Shown one piece after another: positions 1 to 11,753 of a DNA stretch of 64,000 bases. This DNA comes from Ophiura sarsii (Eukaryota > Echinodermata > Ophiuroidea > Amphilepidida > Ophiuridae). The position numbers were made by a program, and so were the translations under genes. The stretch lies in assembly GCA_035610835.1 (NCBI GenBank), contig CM069456.1, forward strand, positions 29,182,788-29,246,787, in the 5' to 3' direction. The first letter of the stretch is position 1. The number at the start of each line of letters is the position of its first letter. The notes below the pieces were generated by a model that saw only the letters and a program-made list of their open reading frames with translations, did not search any database and was not told where the DNA came from.

Positions 1-147
1 TAAAAATAAAAAATAATTTAAAAAATCTTTAAAACGTGTTTTTGTGCAGTAAATCTTCAAAAAAATTCAAAAATAAATAAAAATACGACTGTCCGACCCT
101 GACTTTGACCCTGAAAGGGCAAGTCAACTCTTCTTCTTTTTTTGGCC

Positions 148-400
148 TAAGGGTGCACTACTCTCATTATTAAATATTCAGTATTTAGGATTAATGTTTA
201 TATCAGCTCGATAGGTATCTATTTGACTTTCACTCAGAACGGGTTGTGCCACGTTTGAGGGGAAAAGATGCAATGGACAGAGTCATTTTGCTCATTTAAT
301 ATTCAGAATTTGTGAATTGATGGCCATGTGAATTCCGGGATAACTGAATTAGATTCGAAAGGCCATTTGATTTGTCGCGTTCGCTTTATCCCAAAATATA
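148..400 (-). repeat. Partial copy of the 5925-6877 TIR element
   Basis: Words shared with the reverse complement of the right half of the element at 5925-6877 occur in the same order: GGTGCAC, ATTCAGTATTT, GTTTATATCAGCT, GTGCCACGTTT and GTCATTTTGCTCATTTAAT. This looks like a decayed fragment of the same family. The alignment was by eye and boundaries are approximate. Confidence 0.45.
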
Positions 401-539
401 TGATTGGCCATAGAATAAACAAAACCTGTAAGATAATGAAAGGTAATCTAATTTTTCATTTACATATCAAATCCAATTACGAAATGTTGAATGGTCAAAA
501 CAACATACCGCAAAAACCTTTTTCTTCTTCTAAAGTAGC

Positions 540-676
540 ACAAGCACAAGCACAAGCACAAGCACAAGAACAAGAACAAGAACAAGTACAAGCATAAGCA
601 CAAGCACAAGCACAAGTACAAGTACAAGTACAAGCATAAGCACAAGCATCAGCACAAGCATCAGAACAAGCACATG
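540..676 (+). repeat. CAAGCA-type hexanucleotide microsatellite
   Basis: Tandem CAAGCA units with CAAGAA, CAAGTA, CATAAG and CATCAG variants run for about 135 bp. Open frames across it (Gln/Ala, Cys/Ala or Leu/Cys runs) are artefacts of the repeat. Confidence 0.9.
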
Positions 677-1207
677 CTAAACAGAAGCACAAGCCCGATT
701 TTGAGTGCTCGTAGTTGATCAAACATCTTTAGATTGAGAAAAAAGGAAATACAATCAAATAAACAATAATACGATCAAATAAACGGCATTGTAGAGCCAG
801 TGAATTATGTTCAATATAGATGTATGCTAAGTACAAGAGAACAATGCTGTGGAACATGTGCATCTTTGTTAAGGGCTGTACAGAGTACAATGTACATTAA
901 TCGAGTTCTTTGACATAACATTCAGTAGCGTAACTACATATAGATATGACAAGATATAGTGTCTTTTCAAATCTTGTTTTTTTCTTTTAACATTTAGGCT
1001 TTTTGTGATTTTAAAGTTAGACCTGGAAAGTGAGTTAAAATGTTACTTCGCATCCAAAAGACATAACTAGAAAATGCATTATCGAAATGGTCCGGCACAT
1101 AGTTAATATTTTACTCCGGTTTTTTTCTTCTCAAAAATGAGTAAAACTATATCAGGATGGACTAAAGCAGTGATCAACATAGCTGATACACCCACACCAC
1201 CTGTATA

Positions 1208-1773
1208 CAGTCCTCAAAATAAGTAACTGACCAGGTAATAAATATGCTCTCAACTCCAAAACTATAACTCCTACGTAAAAATATTAGGCAATAAAGTTGT
1301 AAGGAAATTTCTTGTCTTTAATTTGAGATATTACACGTGAAGATTGAATGAATATTAACTCAGTTATGTGCCCTAAACCAAAACAAAGTCCGTTTTTCAT
1401 TTTAACATTTCGTTCGTCTACACGCAGCCTAGGACTAGTAACAGGCAGATTATTGATTAACTTGTAGCAACAACTCACTGGTCGATAGTAACACGGGGAT
1501 TGGGGATGCATCAATTGATCAATGCAACCCATACACATACCTGTCACACTGTCCCGCGTGTTCAAATCCCAAGTGTTAAAATGTAAACTGCACTTTGTTT
1601 GATCCTTTTCAATGTCGCATCCTTAATTATTAACCGATCTCAATGAATAATGTATCAACTTAAAGAAGAGAAACTTTTTTACAACTTTATCGTTTAATAT
1701 TTTTATGTAGGAGCTATAGTTTTGGAGTTAAGAGTATATATATTACCTGGTCAGTTACTTATTTTGAGGACTA
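1208..1773. mobile_element. Tc1/mariner-like non-autonomous element with long TIRs
   Basis: The left end (from CAGTCCTCAAAATAAG) is the inverted complement of the right end (ending CTTATTTTGAGGACTA). The arms match over roughly 100 bp (about 1208-1311 against 1670-1773) with scattered substitutions. TA dinucleotides flank both ends, as expected for a Tc1/mariner target duplication, and the CAGT terminus is typical of that group. One terminal base differs between the ends. The ~360-bp interior has no transposase, so this is a 566-bp MITE. Confidence 0.75.
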
Positions 1774-4195
1774 TATTGGGCCTATTGATCCTGCAACACG
1801 ACCTTCAATCCTTCAATGTTGCATGCGGCGCATCAAATAACGTACGCGTTTCTGCACAGCACGGCAATACATTGTTTAGTGCGCTTAAATGTACGTACAG
1901 TTATGGTCACAGGTCACTAATAGGTATATCAAATAAGGTGGGATCGTTTCAAAAAATCCTTAAAATCGTGATACGTGTCTCTATTTTAAATAGAAGTTGT
2001 CAAAAAAACATAACATTTTTGGTATCATATTAAAGACAATTTATCCAGCTACCGAATAAAAAAAAAATTAAAGCCACATGTTTAGCAACAGTGAAGTTAT
2101 CAATCTAAACGTCGAGTGAGTCAAGGGTGGGAGCGGTGGATGAGGAGCCGGTGGATGAGGAGCCCATAGGTTTGTACACAAAATAGCGGAAAACTAGAAC
2201 TTTTGAAATTGATGCCATTTTAAAAGTATACATAGGAAAGTTTTCAAACTTCTCATATGTGTTAATTACATGTGCCTGCTACTATGAATACTAATATTGA
2301 ATTGTTATCTAGACATTCTCTACTAGAATATGATGTTCAATTCAGGGAGTGTTTTAATGTAAAAAATACACAGTTTTATTCATTTTATTGATTAAACAAT
2401 GGCCAAATCGCAGTCTCTCTATTTCATTTGTGTGACTCTTCAGTCCTTTTCTACCCTGGGTAGTAAAACATTTAACTAAAAAAGCCAGAAGTGTTTCTTC
2501 ACAGAATTGTTCATAGATTCATGAAAAATTTGCTATTTAGACCTATTTTGGACCACCCTGTATTCAAAATAAAAGGAACTTTAACGATATTCATGTAGTT
2601 CATTTTGATAATCATTTTCTTTTAAATTAAATGGTCCATGCTAACTAAATTTCATAGAATATTATATACAAACATTCATTTTATGCATTATTTCATCATA
2701 ATTTTAGACACCCTGTACTTTTCCTGTGTACATTTTGGGCAAATGATTCTTAGCAAATTTGGTAGCACCTTCTGCGGTTGTTCTGATTTTGGTGACTATT
2801 TTCAGCTAAACCCTAATTGTACAAACTATCAAACTATTTTGTGAGGAGCAAAAACGATCAAATTGTTTATGTTCCACCCTGTAAAAATTGTACACACCCT
2901 GTATAATTTGATTCTTTTTTGCAAAAATAAAAAACCTTGAATCTTAAGCTTTCCAACAATATATAGTTTGTGGGTCATTAAGTATGTAAAACTTAAGTTT
3001 TGTCCCGTTTAATCAGAATTGGTGCATTTCTCAACATTATTAGAAGTGAAACTTTTTTTTGGACCAGTTTGTGACTTCTGACCTTATACGCTCTGTAGCT
3101 GCGTAAAGGAAGTTACAGTACCAAAAGTAAGATAAAGTACGGTTTCCATTTTCGCATTTTGCAAAATCTTAATTAGATTAGGAAAGTTGTAACTTGATAC
3201 CAAACATGATACAAAGTGAGTTAAAATATTCAGGTCCCGTTTCAACAAATCAATACAATTTTGATTGAATTTTGTCAATTATTAAATTGAATACGTGCCA
3301 ACCCCGTTTTATACTTGGTGAAATGTCCATGCAAATGACCACGAAATAAATTAAAATATCATATTTGGTCTCAAGGATTAGTATTTTATTTGGTCTCAAG
3401 GATCAGTATTTTGATAAAGATTTCCAAAATAGTTATATCACAATTAACATGGGTGTCCGTTCATACGGCTGAGATTTGGAATACCTACCAACCTTATTCC
3501 TTACTGTTGGAGACAAGAAGTCGTAGGATATTATAAATTAACTGGGACACCCTGTATTATGATCATCTACAAGTATTTTGAAGCTCTTCGTTGATAATAA
3601 TCGGTTGTATCAGAAATCTACATAAATCGGCAAGGAGAGGAAAGTCTTAAGATAATACGGGTCAAGGTATAAAACGGTAATTATTTTTCATTTCTTTTTT
3701 AACTTCAGTAAAATAAAGCGTTTATATATTGCTTAATGAAACTAAATCTTAGCATGTGTAGTAACATTTGTTTCATGATAAAACCTCAACCATTGGTGTT
3801 CGGGGCTTGAAACTGCAAGCTTTATATGTGCAATAGGAAGGTATTTCAGCCCTAGACTTACTCATATTAATAACTCAATTTTGACAAAACAGTTTGTTAT
3901 GCCGTTTTTTCATTGGACGGCCGTCTTGCGAAAGTGTATGAAATTGCCACTAAACGGAGGTGGACAACTAGCAACACAACTAAATTGATCAACGTTCATT
4001 CCAGACTGGCTGATATGATTGCCTGGCTCATTCTGAGGATTTAGATATATCCTGAAGTGAAATTGTAATAAATTAGTATCACTTTAGTCATGTAAACAAA
4101 TGTCACTCAAAATAAAATCTAAGTTCGAAATCTTCTTCAGTTAACGGCACTTAAAGCTTGAAAAGAAACCATACTTGTTGAGTATATACATTGTA

Positions 4196-4477
4196 CGAGG
4201 GGGTATCAAAAAGTTCTTGACATCACCAAGATGTGAAGGAGCCAGAAACTTTCTTTTCATATGTAACCCTTCTGACATCTTTAAAAAGTCACTGTGCAAA
4301 GTCACACATTTCTCCCACTATTTATTACCTGTCAACAGACTGCCATTGTAGAGATCTTCAGATTGACCGCCATTGATTGATCCTCAGATTGCCTCAGATT
4401 GCGTTATTCCCAAAACAGCAATAAATGGTTTAAATTTAAAGTTTTGGTGATGTCAAGAACTTTTTGATACCCCCTCG
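4196..4477. mobile_element. Mariner-type MITE, 282 bp
   Basis: A near-perfect 34-bp terminal inverted repeat begins CGAGGGGGTATCAAAAAGTT and ends with its complement; TA flanks both sides. There is no coding capacity. Ends with a G-run followed by ATCAAAAAGT are reminiscent of mariner elements. The short open frame beginning at 4464 starts inside the right TIR and is not considered a gene. Confidence 0.85.
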
Positions 4478-5582
4478 TATATTGTTCTTTCGGGGAAAAT
4501 CCGGCTTGTTTCAGAAGAAATTACGAATCTGTACCATTTTCATATTTATTTTGCATCTAACTATTTTATTTGTAGCAGTGATAATATGCATTTTTATGAT
4601 AGCAATCTATGATATTTTTCGTTTCATAATATTAACAGTGTTAAATATGTGTAACAATATAATACTGGGAAACGAAGTGGGTCATTGGTTGTCCCTAATA
4701 ACACTGCCAGGACATTACAATAGTATGTTCGTTACATAATTGGTGTCATTGTAATGAACACAATATTTTACAGGTTTTATTTTGATTTATCATCTAATAC
4801 AGGATGTAAAATGGAAACAAACAGTTTAAACTATAAATTAACAATATGCCCACCTAATATGAATTTGTATAGTGACTCCATACTACTTTGTCAATCAGAA
4901 TGACACAAAGGAGCACAAACTTTTTAACATGCTTATCCAAATCGTATGGTGATTTGTGAGCTGAAATCACGTTGTGCTACAGCACAATTGGCACCTTGAC
5001 ATTTTTTTCGAATATGACACCAAATTGTTTATGAATTTAGTAATTCTCGTAAGATTCTAAATGTTGCTCATGTATTTTGATGTATAGGAAATATATTGAG
5101 ACAGATTGTGAAGTGAAAATAACAATATAAAAACCCCACCAATAAACCATTTTGAAGTCAGCTACGTATGATGATGACACCAAATGTAACTTACGTATTA
5201 TCTTTTTTGAATCAATCTTTTCCAATGGTGAAGGGATTTTTGTTCATGCATATAATCATATAAATTCACACAATAAAGAACATATAATTTTTCTTTTGTC
5301 ACCATTATTTATGCACATTTGGTACATTTGTCTGAAAAACATCTATACAGAATTTAAATTTTGAGTATTACCATTTTGGGGGTTAAAGTTATCTCTTTAT
5401 ATAATATATATCATGTGTAACAAAAGATGATATAAATTGTGCATATTTTTTTATTAATACAGAAAACAAATAATCATACCTACTGTTTCCCAGTAACATA
5501 TTGTTACACATTATATCGTTTTTTCTACGATACAGCAAGGGTTCACAATTCACACCGCTAAACAATATTGCTCTAAACCATT

Positions 5583-5744
5583 AAAGGTAGAGGTTCTGAT
5601 TGCTGGCCCGATTTTCATATTGATGTTTTCTATTTTACATGAAAGGTCATCTTTATAATTGTCACATTCCAAAGTTTGAGTTGCATAACACCATTGTTTC
5701 CAATTTTAGAAGCACAAGGTCACAATAATTTTGCTCATTGAGAA
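5583..5744 (+). repeat. Dispersed repeat, copy 1 (pair with 57501-57652)
   Basis: About 160 bp match 57501-57652 in the same orientation with roughly 80-85% identity by eye. Shared words include TCTATTTTACATGAAAGGTC and CACATTCCAAAGTTTGAG. No coding signal is seen; probably a fragment of an unidentified transposable element. Confidence 0.7.
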
Positions 5745-5924
5745 ACTATGTTTAGGTTACTATGAATGCCTCCTGAATTCATTGTAGCGCAAAATCGAGC
5801 CGATCAGCAACATCTAGAGTTTTTATTTAATATATAGCATTTCTTAGGATATAAACGATTGGAAGGTACTTAGATATTTTGAATCTCTAAAAAGAAAGTG
5901 TTTTAAAATAATTGGTTGCATATA

Positions 5925-6877
5925 CAGGGTGTCCCTTAAATAAAGGATGCACGTGTTCTACGTCATTGCCCTCATTGATAACTCGGTATTTGGATGTAAT
6001 CGTTCTATAATCTACAATCTATTTAATTGGATTGATTCGATTGTGTTTACTTTTCTCAATCTGCAGATCTGTTTGATCAACAACGGGCACAACAAATCTG
6101 GTGTGTGCCACTTTGAGGACAAATGGGTATTTTTGTGGAATGTGTCATTTCCATCAATAAACATTTGGATTAAATGTCTGTACGAGCTTCAGATACCTAA
6201 ATATTAACCTGTTTGTTTTGTCGAATTTGATTAAGTCTATTCAAAGGTATGCGTGTTTGACCACGACAAAACAAGATCAAAGTTGTGTTTTTGAAAAAGT
6301 GCTGTTATGTTTAACGCTTTGATACATTACGTCATAAAAATAACACAAATATTACATTGTTAGTCAACATTAATCAAGCATATTTTTGATAGGAAAAAAA
6401 ACTGAGACCAAACAAACGGCATTTAAAAGTAACTCAGTCATATTGAAGCTCATATCAACATCAAATAGTAAATACTCATTATTAAATGAGCAAAATGGCT
6501 CTTTCCATGAGATCATTTTACCTAAAACGTGGTACAATCCGTTTTAGTACCCGTGGTTGATTATGAAGCCTATCGTTTGATTTGGAAGAGCAATCACAAC
6601 CAAATATGTGACAAACATACCTAAATGTATATTATGTAAATGTGTACAATACATTATATATTATCACGGCATTTTCCACTTTTGACTTCATTTATTTAAT
6701 ATTATTTAATGCCAACGCAGCTTCTTTAATAAATGTATATTAGGTTTATTAGTCCCAGATCAAACCAATGGCATTTGAAAGCCAACTTAATTATCCACTA
6801 GCTTATATAAACAATAATACCAAATACTGAATATTTCACGCTTGAACACGTGCACCATTTTGTTATGGGACACCCTG
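5925..6877. mobile_element. TA-flanked TIR element, 953 bp (CAGGGTGTCCC ends)
   Basis: The left end CAGGGTGTCCC is matched by GGGACACCCTG at the right end, both bordered by TA. Inner homology continues imperfectly (GCACGTGTTC, CAGTATTTGG), so the arms are long and diverged. There is no transposase frame. A non-autonomous Tc1/mariner-like element is the simplest reading. A further partial copy lies at 148-400. Confidence 0.75.
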
Positions 6878-7363
6878 TAAACGAATACGAGATTGAATTA
6901 GAGGTGATCACCCAAAATATATATTTATATAGATGTTAATATTAACGTAATATAATGATAACCCTTGGTGAATACTGATTCTAAGTTAAGTAATAAACTC
7001 TCGTCTAGTTGTGCGATTAAATATATGTTATCAATTTTTGTATTAGAATATTTGTAATCAATAGAGCTGTAATGCGTACTATTGGTGCCCGGAGACAACG
7101 GTATCCACTGATGTCACGTCATGCACCTGGAGATCTGATAACATAAACATAAAGAAATCTCAATAAGCCTTTTTGAATATGGTGGGCACAACCGGAGAGG
7201 GCGTGTTTCAATACAAATTGTATCGGATACAAGATTGCCCACATGTGAACACAACAGTGCCCGACATTATTTCAAAGGTTTTCAAAAAAAAGTGTTACAA
7301 CATAAATTGCTTCATACATTTATGTTGTTATGATCACCCGATTTCATAGAAAACCAGATAAAT

Positions 7364-7570
7364 CGAAACAAGTCAAAATCTACAAAGTAAAATCGCATAG
7401 ACATTTGCCTCATTCAAATTCATGAGCTCATTACCGCTTTTATTGCGCTATGGGAAAATTCTCTCTCACCTACACCTTCTCTAAAAAAAACATTTTTTTA
7501 AAAGAATTAATTGTTATGTTCACAAATGCAATATCCTGTAGGATGCGCAGATCTTATAAATGCCTAAAAC
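7364..7570 (+). repeat. Dispersed repeat, copy 1 (pair with 33727-33905)
   Basis: Shares ordered words with 33727-33905 in the same orientation: AAGTCAAAAT, GTAAAATCGC, ATTCATGAGCTCATTA/ATATCAATTAGCTCATTA, CGCTATGGGAA, and later ATAAATG and TGCGCAG. Diverged, with no coding signal. Confidence 0.55.
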
Positions 7571-8046
7571 ATGGAAAATGTTGAGGAGGTAATCTAAATT
7601 TTCAAGAAAATCTGACATTTAAAAGACAATTTAGATATTTTGCTTTATAAATAATTGTTAAAATCCACAACAGAGAACCACGCAGATTGTCTGTATTTTA
7701 CACGAGGCAGCACAAAGCCCTAGCAGGTTTTAAAATGACTGCGACAATGATTTGCATTCCTGCAGGCCAGTCACTGTAATACAGTTAACATGGTACATTT
7801 TTGCGTAGGTCAGTCGATAGATTTTCTAAAAATATGTAACGAATAATAATACAAATCATATAAAACTACAATATCAAATGAACTTACTGATACTTGAAGT
7901 TGTAAATCTTGTTTGTATTGATGATATTGCAAAAGAATTGCGATTGTTCGTCGGCAATATATCATGACTAGCTTGTCAACAAAATAGTCGGTTGAATTGT
8001 GCACTATGCTTGTGATTTAATTGCTTTATTTTTAATTGCAACTTAC

Positions 8047-8185
8047 CATCACACCCAAGAAGTTCAAATCTCAAGCTGATGTGACCGTGCCATTCAGTCG
8101 GGCGTATTCTTATGTAAGATGCACTAATTGCAGAGACAAATATATTTGTAACGTGCCCATTTCTGTCCGAGTTTCCATTGAAGAC
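8047..8185 (-). CDS. Discoidin (F5/8 type C) domain, exon 2 of 2
   Basis: This 139-bp exon encodes the C-terminal third of an F5/8C domain: it opens VFNGNSDRNG, continues through SYIRIRPTEWHGHISLR and closes with the terminal cysteine in FELLGCD. Those are the classic end motifs of the family. The acceptor is TTTCGGTAG just upstream (8187-8186) and the donor is GTAAGT at 8046. It enters in phase 0, exactly matching the phase-0 exit of the exon at 8322-8647, and leaves in phase 1. The two exons together give 155 codons, the usual domain length. Antisense open frames over this exon are shadows. No further exon was recognised downstream. Confidence 0.85.
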
Positions 8186-8321
8186 CTACCGAAATCAAAC
8201 GAATACAATTCACGAACATTATTTAGTTTAAAAGAATAATATGTTTATGCTGTTCAAAAAAGGTGTCGTTTAGCTATTTTTTTATAACGAATCAAATAGG
8301 CCTATACATCAATTTACTAAC

Positions 8322-8647
8322 CCTATCTACATCGTTATTATCTTGAATGTACTGCCAAGTACTACCATCATCGCTGTATTGAACCTTGTATTTGGTAACC
8401 CACTGCTCGCAGTCTGTTCTACCTTGCAATACAATCCCAGAAACAAATTTCATGGTACCGAACTCCACCTGTATCCATTGGTTGACGTCATCGAGAGAAG
8501 CACTCCATGCTCCAGTTCTACAACCTTCTTCTGGTAGGTCCAATCTGGCGTTATTTGTTCCATGGTAAGCATTCCACTCAGTGGAAGCTGTTATCTGTCT
8601 GTCAGTTATTGATCCGTCTTTCATGCCAAGTTGATCTACACAAGCAT
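8322..8647 (-). CDS. Discoidin (F5/8 type C) domain, exon 1 of 2
   Basis: A 326-bp exon encoding the first two thirds of an F5/8C domain. Visible landmarks in order: the opening cysteine (DACVDQLGMKDG), the ITDRQITAS strand, the LDLPEEG..GAWSA loop, NQWIQVEFG (core tryptophan plus beta strand), IVLQGR, and VTKYKVQYSDDGSTW. The acceptor CCTAGTTTCAG precedes 8647; entry is phase 1 and exit is phase 0 before a GTTAGT donor. The cysteine at the start pairs in the family with the one closing the following exon. It lies immediately 3' of the HYR array, giving an HYR-to-discoidin order. Family assignment is secure; ligand is unknown. Confidence 0.88.
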
Positions 8648-9094
8648 CTGAAACTAGGTTTTTTATCATTTGAATTTTTTTAATCCTTTCATTAATATTG
8701 ATAATGTTGCAAATCAAACGAATGAAAATATTAAAACTGTCACATACACATTTACTTACATCAAATAGAATATCCTAAAAGAAAAATACGTAACAAATTA
8801 TAATACAAATCTCAAATCATATAGAACTACAATATCAAATGAAATTACTGATACTTGAAGTTGTAAACCTTGTTATGAGATGACTACCAGTCCTCGAATA
8901 CGTCTTATTACATCGTTTTAAGGTAAATGTAATCTTTATTATTTTGTAACTTGTATGTAAATATCAAACAATTCGTTGCAAATTTCTTTTAAAAAACAAA
9001 ACAATTGTATCTAACTTTGATCTTGACATTTTCGATGAACGTCCTTTTTTGCCATTATATTTCCAAAGCCAATTTGACAATTTGATGAACATAC

Positions 9095-9337
9095 CTTCAA
9101 CTATAATTGTGAAAGAAGCAGTAATCTGGTTTGAAGAAGCATCTACAGCTGTATATGTCACTATTGTATTACCGATGGAGAAAGCCGATCCAGAGGACGG
9201 ACTCGATGTCAGTGTTGCAGTGCCAGAATTATCATTAGCAGTAGGTTCGGCCCATGTTACAACAGCAGTTGCCACACCTGTTTCAGCGCTTACGGTTGTA
9301 TCTGATGGCATATCAGATATGATAGGCATCTCGTTGT
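9095..9337 (-). CDS. HYR domain exon 1 (most 3')
   Basis: One of six HYR exons, each exactly 243 bp (81 codons), phase 1 at both ends. Acceptor TTTTTACAG, donor GTATGT. Family motifs: PSDTTVSAE, AVVTWAEPTANDNSG, G.AFSIGNT.VTYTA and ITASFTI. Canonical HYR domains carry a cysteine near each end; here both positions are alanine, in all six copies. This copy has IIV where the others have ITV near its end. It is the HYR exon nearest the discoidin exons. Confidence 0.88.
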
Positions 9338-9551
9338 CTGTAAAAAGTCATCACATATATAATCAAATATATTCACATTTATACATTTATTAAAGTCTTG
9401 TTACATCGTTTTTAAGTTAAATGAAAACTTTATTCTTTTGTAACTTGTAAGTATATATCAGACGATTCATTGCAAATATGTTATACAAAAATAACAACTT
9501 TCGTCCTTTTTGGACATTTTCAAAGCCAATTTGACAATTTTATGAACATAC

Positions 9552-9794
9552 CTTCAACTGTAATTGTGAAAGAGGCAGTAATCTGGTTTGAAGAAGCATC
9601 TACAGCTGTATATGTCACTATTGTATTACCGATGGAGAAAGCCGATCCAGAGGACGGACTCGATGACAGTGTTGCAGTGCCAGAATTATCATTAGCAGTA
9701 GGTTCGGCCCATGTTACAACAGCAGTTGACAAACCAGTTTCAGCGCTTACGGTTGTATCTGATGGCATATCAGATATGATAGGCATCTCGTTGT
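9552..9794 (-). CDS. HYR domain exon 2
   Basis: 243 bp, phase 1-1, with the acceptor TTTTTACAG and donor GTATGT shared by the series. Encodes PSDTTVSAETGLSTAVV followed by the WAEPTANDNSG core and ITASFTITVEG. Almost identical to HYR exon 4, 1235 bp away, while exon 3 matches exon 5 at the same offset. This shows that a two-exon block was duplicated. Confidence 0.88.
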
Positions 9795-10019
9795 CTGTAA
9801 AAAGACATCAAATGTATATTGAAATATATTCACAGTTGTACATTTATTTATATCTTATTACATCGTTTAAAGTTAAATGTAATCGTTATTCTTTTGTAAC
9901 TTGTAAGTAAACATCAAACAATTATTCAAAAAACACAATTTTATCTGACTTTGATCTTGACATTTTCGATGAACGTCCTTTTTGACATTACATTTCCAAA
10001 GCCATTTTGACGAACATAC

Positions 10020-10262
10020 CTTCAACTGTAATTGTGAAAGAGGCAGTAATCTGGTTTAAAGAAGGATCTACAGCTGTATACGTCACTACCGTATTACCGA
10101 TGGAGAAAGCCGATCCAGAGGACGGGCTTGATGTCAGTGTTACAGCGCCAGAATTATCATTAGCAGTAGGTTCGGCCCATGTTACAACAGCAGTTGCCAC
10201 ACCTGTTTCAGCACTTACGGTTGTATCTGATGGCATAGCAGATACGGTAGGCATCTCGTTGT
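10020..10262 (-). CDS. HYR domain exon 3
   Basis: 243 bp, phase 1-1, acceptor TTTTACAG, donor GTATGT. Its translation is identical to HYR exon 5 (PTVSAMPSD, TGVATAVV, SGAVTLTSS, AVDPSLNQ). The 5' intron (towards higher coordinates) carries a 266-bp MITE at 10402-10667 that is absent from the equivalent intron of exon 5. Confidence 0.88.
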
Positions 10263-10401
10263 CTGTAAAATGTCATCAAATGTTTATTGAAATATATTCA
10301 CAGCTGTATATTCAGTTATACATTTATTAACATCTTATTACATTGTTTTAATTGAAATGTAATCTTTATTCTTTTATAACTTGTATGTAAATAACAGACG
10401 A

Positions 10402-10667
10402 CATTATGTTCCCACTCCCTTAACACTTATGGACCGGTGATTTGATATTTCGCCGGTAATAAATCATCTTAGGATGTGTCTATTTCCCACTATGTTGTCC
10501 AATTTAAAGACTGCAAAGGACATAATTATGCCCTAAGGGCATAAAGTAACCTTCATAATCCTGAAAATGGACCCCATAGTCAGCGGTTGACAAAATCTTA
10601 GATGATTTATTACCGGCGAAATGTCAAAATCACCGGCCCAAAAGTGTTAAGGGATGGGAACATAATG
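10402..10667. mobile_element. 266-bp MITE in the HYR intron, with visible empty site
   Basis: The ends are CATTATGTTCCCA...TGGGAACATAATG, extending to long imperfect inverted arms that include ACCGG and TTCGCCGGTAATAAATCAT. The paralogous intron near 11630-11640 reads straight through (CAGACGATTCATTGC), so the insertion borders are certain and the target duplication appears to be GA. The superfamily is not clear. There is no coding capacity. Confidence 0.85.
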
Positions 10668-10786
10668 GATTCATTGCAAATATTTTTGTCAAAAAATAAC
10701 TACTGTATCTGACTTTGATCTTATCATTTCCGATGAGCGTCCTTTTTGACATTTCCAAAGCTAGTTTGACAATTTGATGAACATAC

Positions 10787-11029
10787 CTTTAACTGTAATT
10801 GTGAAAGAGGCAGTAATCTGGTTTAAAGAAGCATCTACAGCTGTATATGTCACTACCGTATTACCGATGGAGAAAGCTGATCCAGAGGACGGACTCGATG
10901 ACAGTGTTGCAGTGCCAGAATTATCATTAGCAGTAGGTTCGGCCCATGTTACAACAGCAGTTGACAAACCAGTTTCAGCGCTTACGGTTGTATCTGATGG
11001 CATAGCAGATATGGTAGGCATCTCGTTGT
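10787..11029 (-). CDS. HYR domain exon 4
   Basis: 243 bp, phase 1-1, acceptor TTTTTACAG, donor GTATGT. Near-identical to HYR exon 2 (TGLSTAVV, SGTATLSSS) but ends ITVKG instead of ITVEG. Part of the duplicated exon 4-5 block. Confidence 0.88.
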
Positions 11030-11254
11030 CTGTAAAAAGACATCAAATGTATATTGAAATATATTTACAGTTGTACATTTATTTATATCTTATTACATCG
11101 TTTAAAGTTAAATGTAATCGTTATTCTTTTGTAACTTGTAAGTAAACATCAAACAATTATTCAAAAAACACAATTTTATCTGACTTTGATCTTGACATTT
11201 TCGATGAACGTCCTTTTTGACATTACATTTCCAAAGCCAATTTGACGAACATAC

Positions 11255-11497
11255 CTTCAACTGTAATTGTGAAAGAGGCAGTAATCTGGTTTAAAGAAGG
11301 ATCTACAGCTGTATACGTCACTACCGTATTACCGATGGAGAAAGCCGATCCAGAGGACGGGCTTGATGTCAGTGTTACAGCGCCAGAATTATCATTAGCA
11401 GTAGGTTCGGCCCATGTTACAACAGCAGTTGCCACACCTGTTTCAGCACTTACGGTTGTATCCGATGGCATAGCAGATACGGTAGGCATCTCGTTGT
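11255..11497 (-). CDS. HYR domain exon 5
   Basis: 243 bp, phase 1-1. The protein is identical to HYR exon 3 and the flanking introns also match, so the duplication is recent. Acceptor TTTTACAG, donor GTATGT. Confidence 0.88.
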
Positions 11498-11753
11498 CTG
11501 TAAAATGTCATCAAATGTTTATTGAAATATATTCACAGCTGTATATTCAGTTATACATTTATTAACATCTTATTACATTGTTTTAATTGAAATGTAATCT
11601 TTATTCTTTTATAACTTGTATGTAAATAACAGACGATTCATTGCAAATATTTTTGTCAAAAAATAACTACTGTATCTGACTTTGATCTTATCATTTCCGA
11701 TGAGCGTCCTTTTTGACATTTCCAAAGCTAGTTTGACAATTTGATGAACATAC

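Larger units (their letters stand above)
1..8046. other. Non-coding region downstream of the discoidin exons
   Basis: About 8 kb of AT-rich sequence with no exon I can recognise on either strand. The short open frames here lack homology, codon structure or splice context. It carries several terminal-inverted-repeat elements (listed separately), a hexanucleotide microsatellite, and scattered ACACCCTGTAT-type motifs at roughly 2550, 2709, 2875, 2895 and 3545 that look like ends of decayed elements. A 27-bp direct duplication of a TTTGGTCTCAAGGAT-type word lies near 3364-3417. The region could be further introns of the mosaic gene or intergenic DNA; the sequence does not decide. Confidence 0.5.

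Noticed and set aside
328..722. Gln/Ala-rich and Cys- or Leu-rich open frames near 500-700
   Set aside because: Products of the CAAGCA microsatellite; no flanking coding context.
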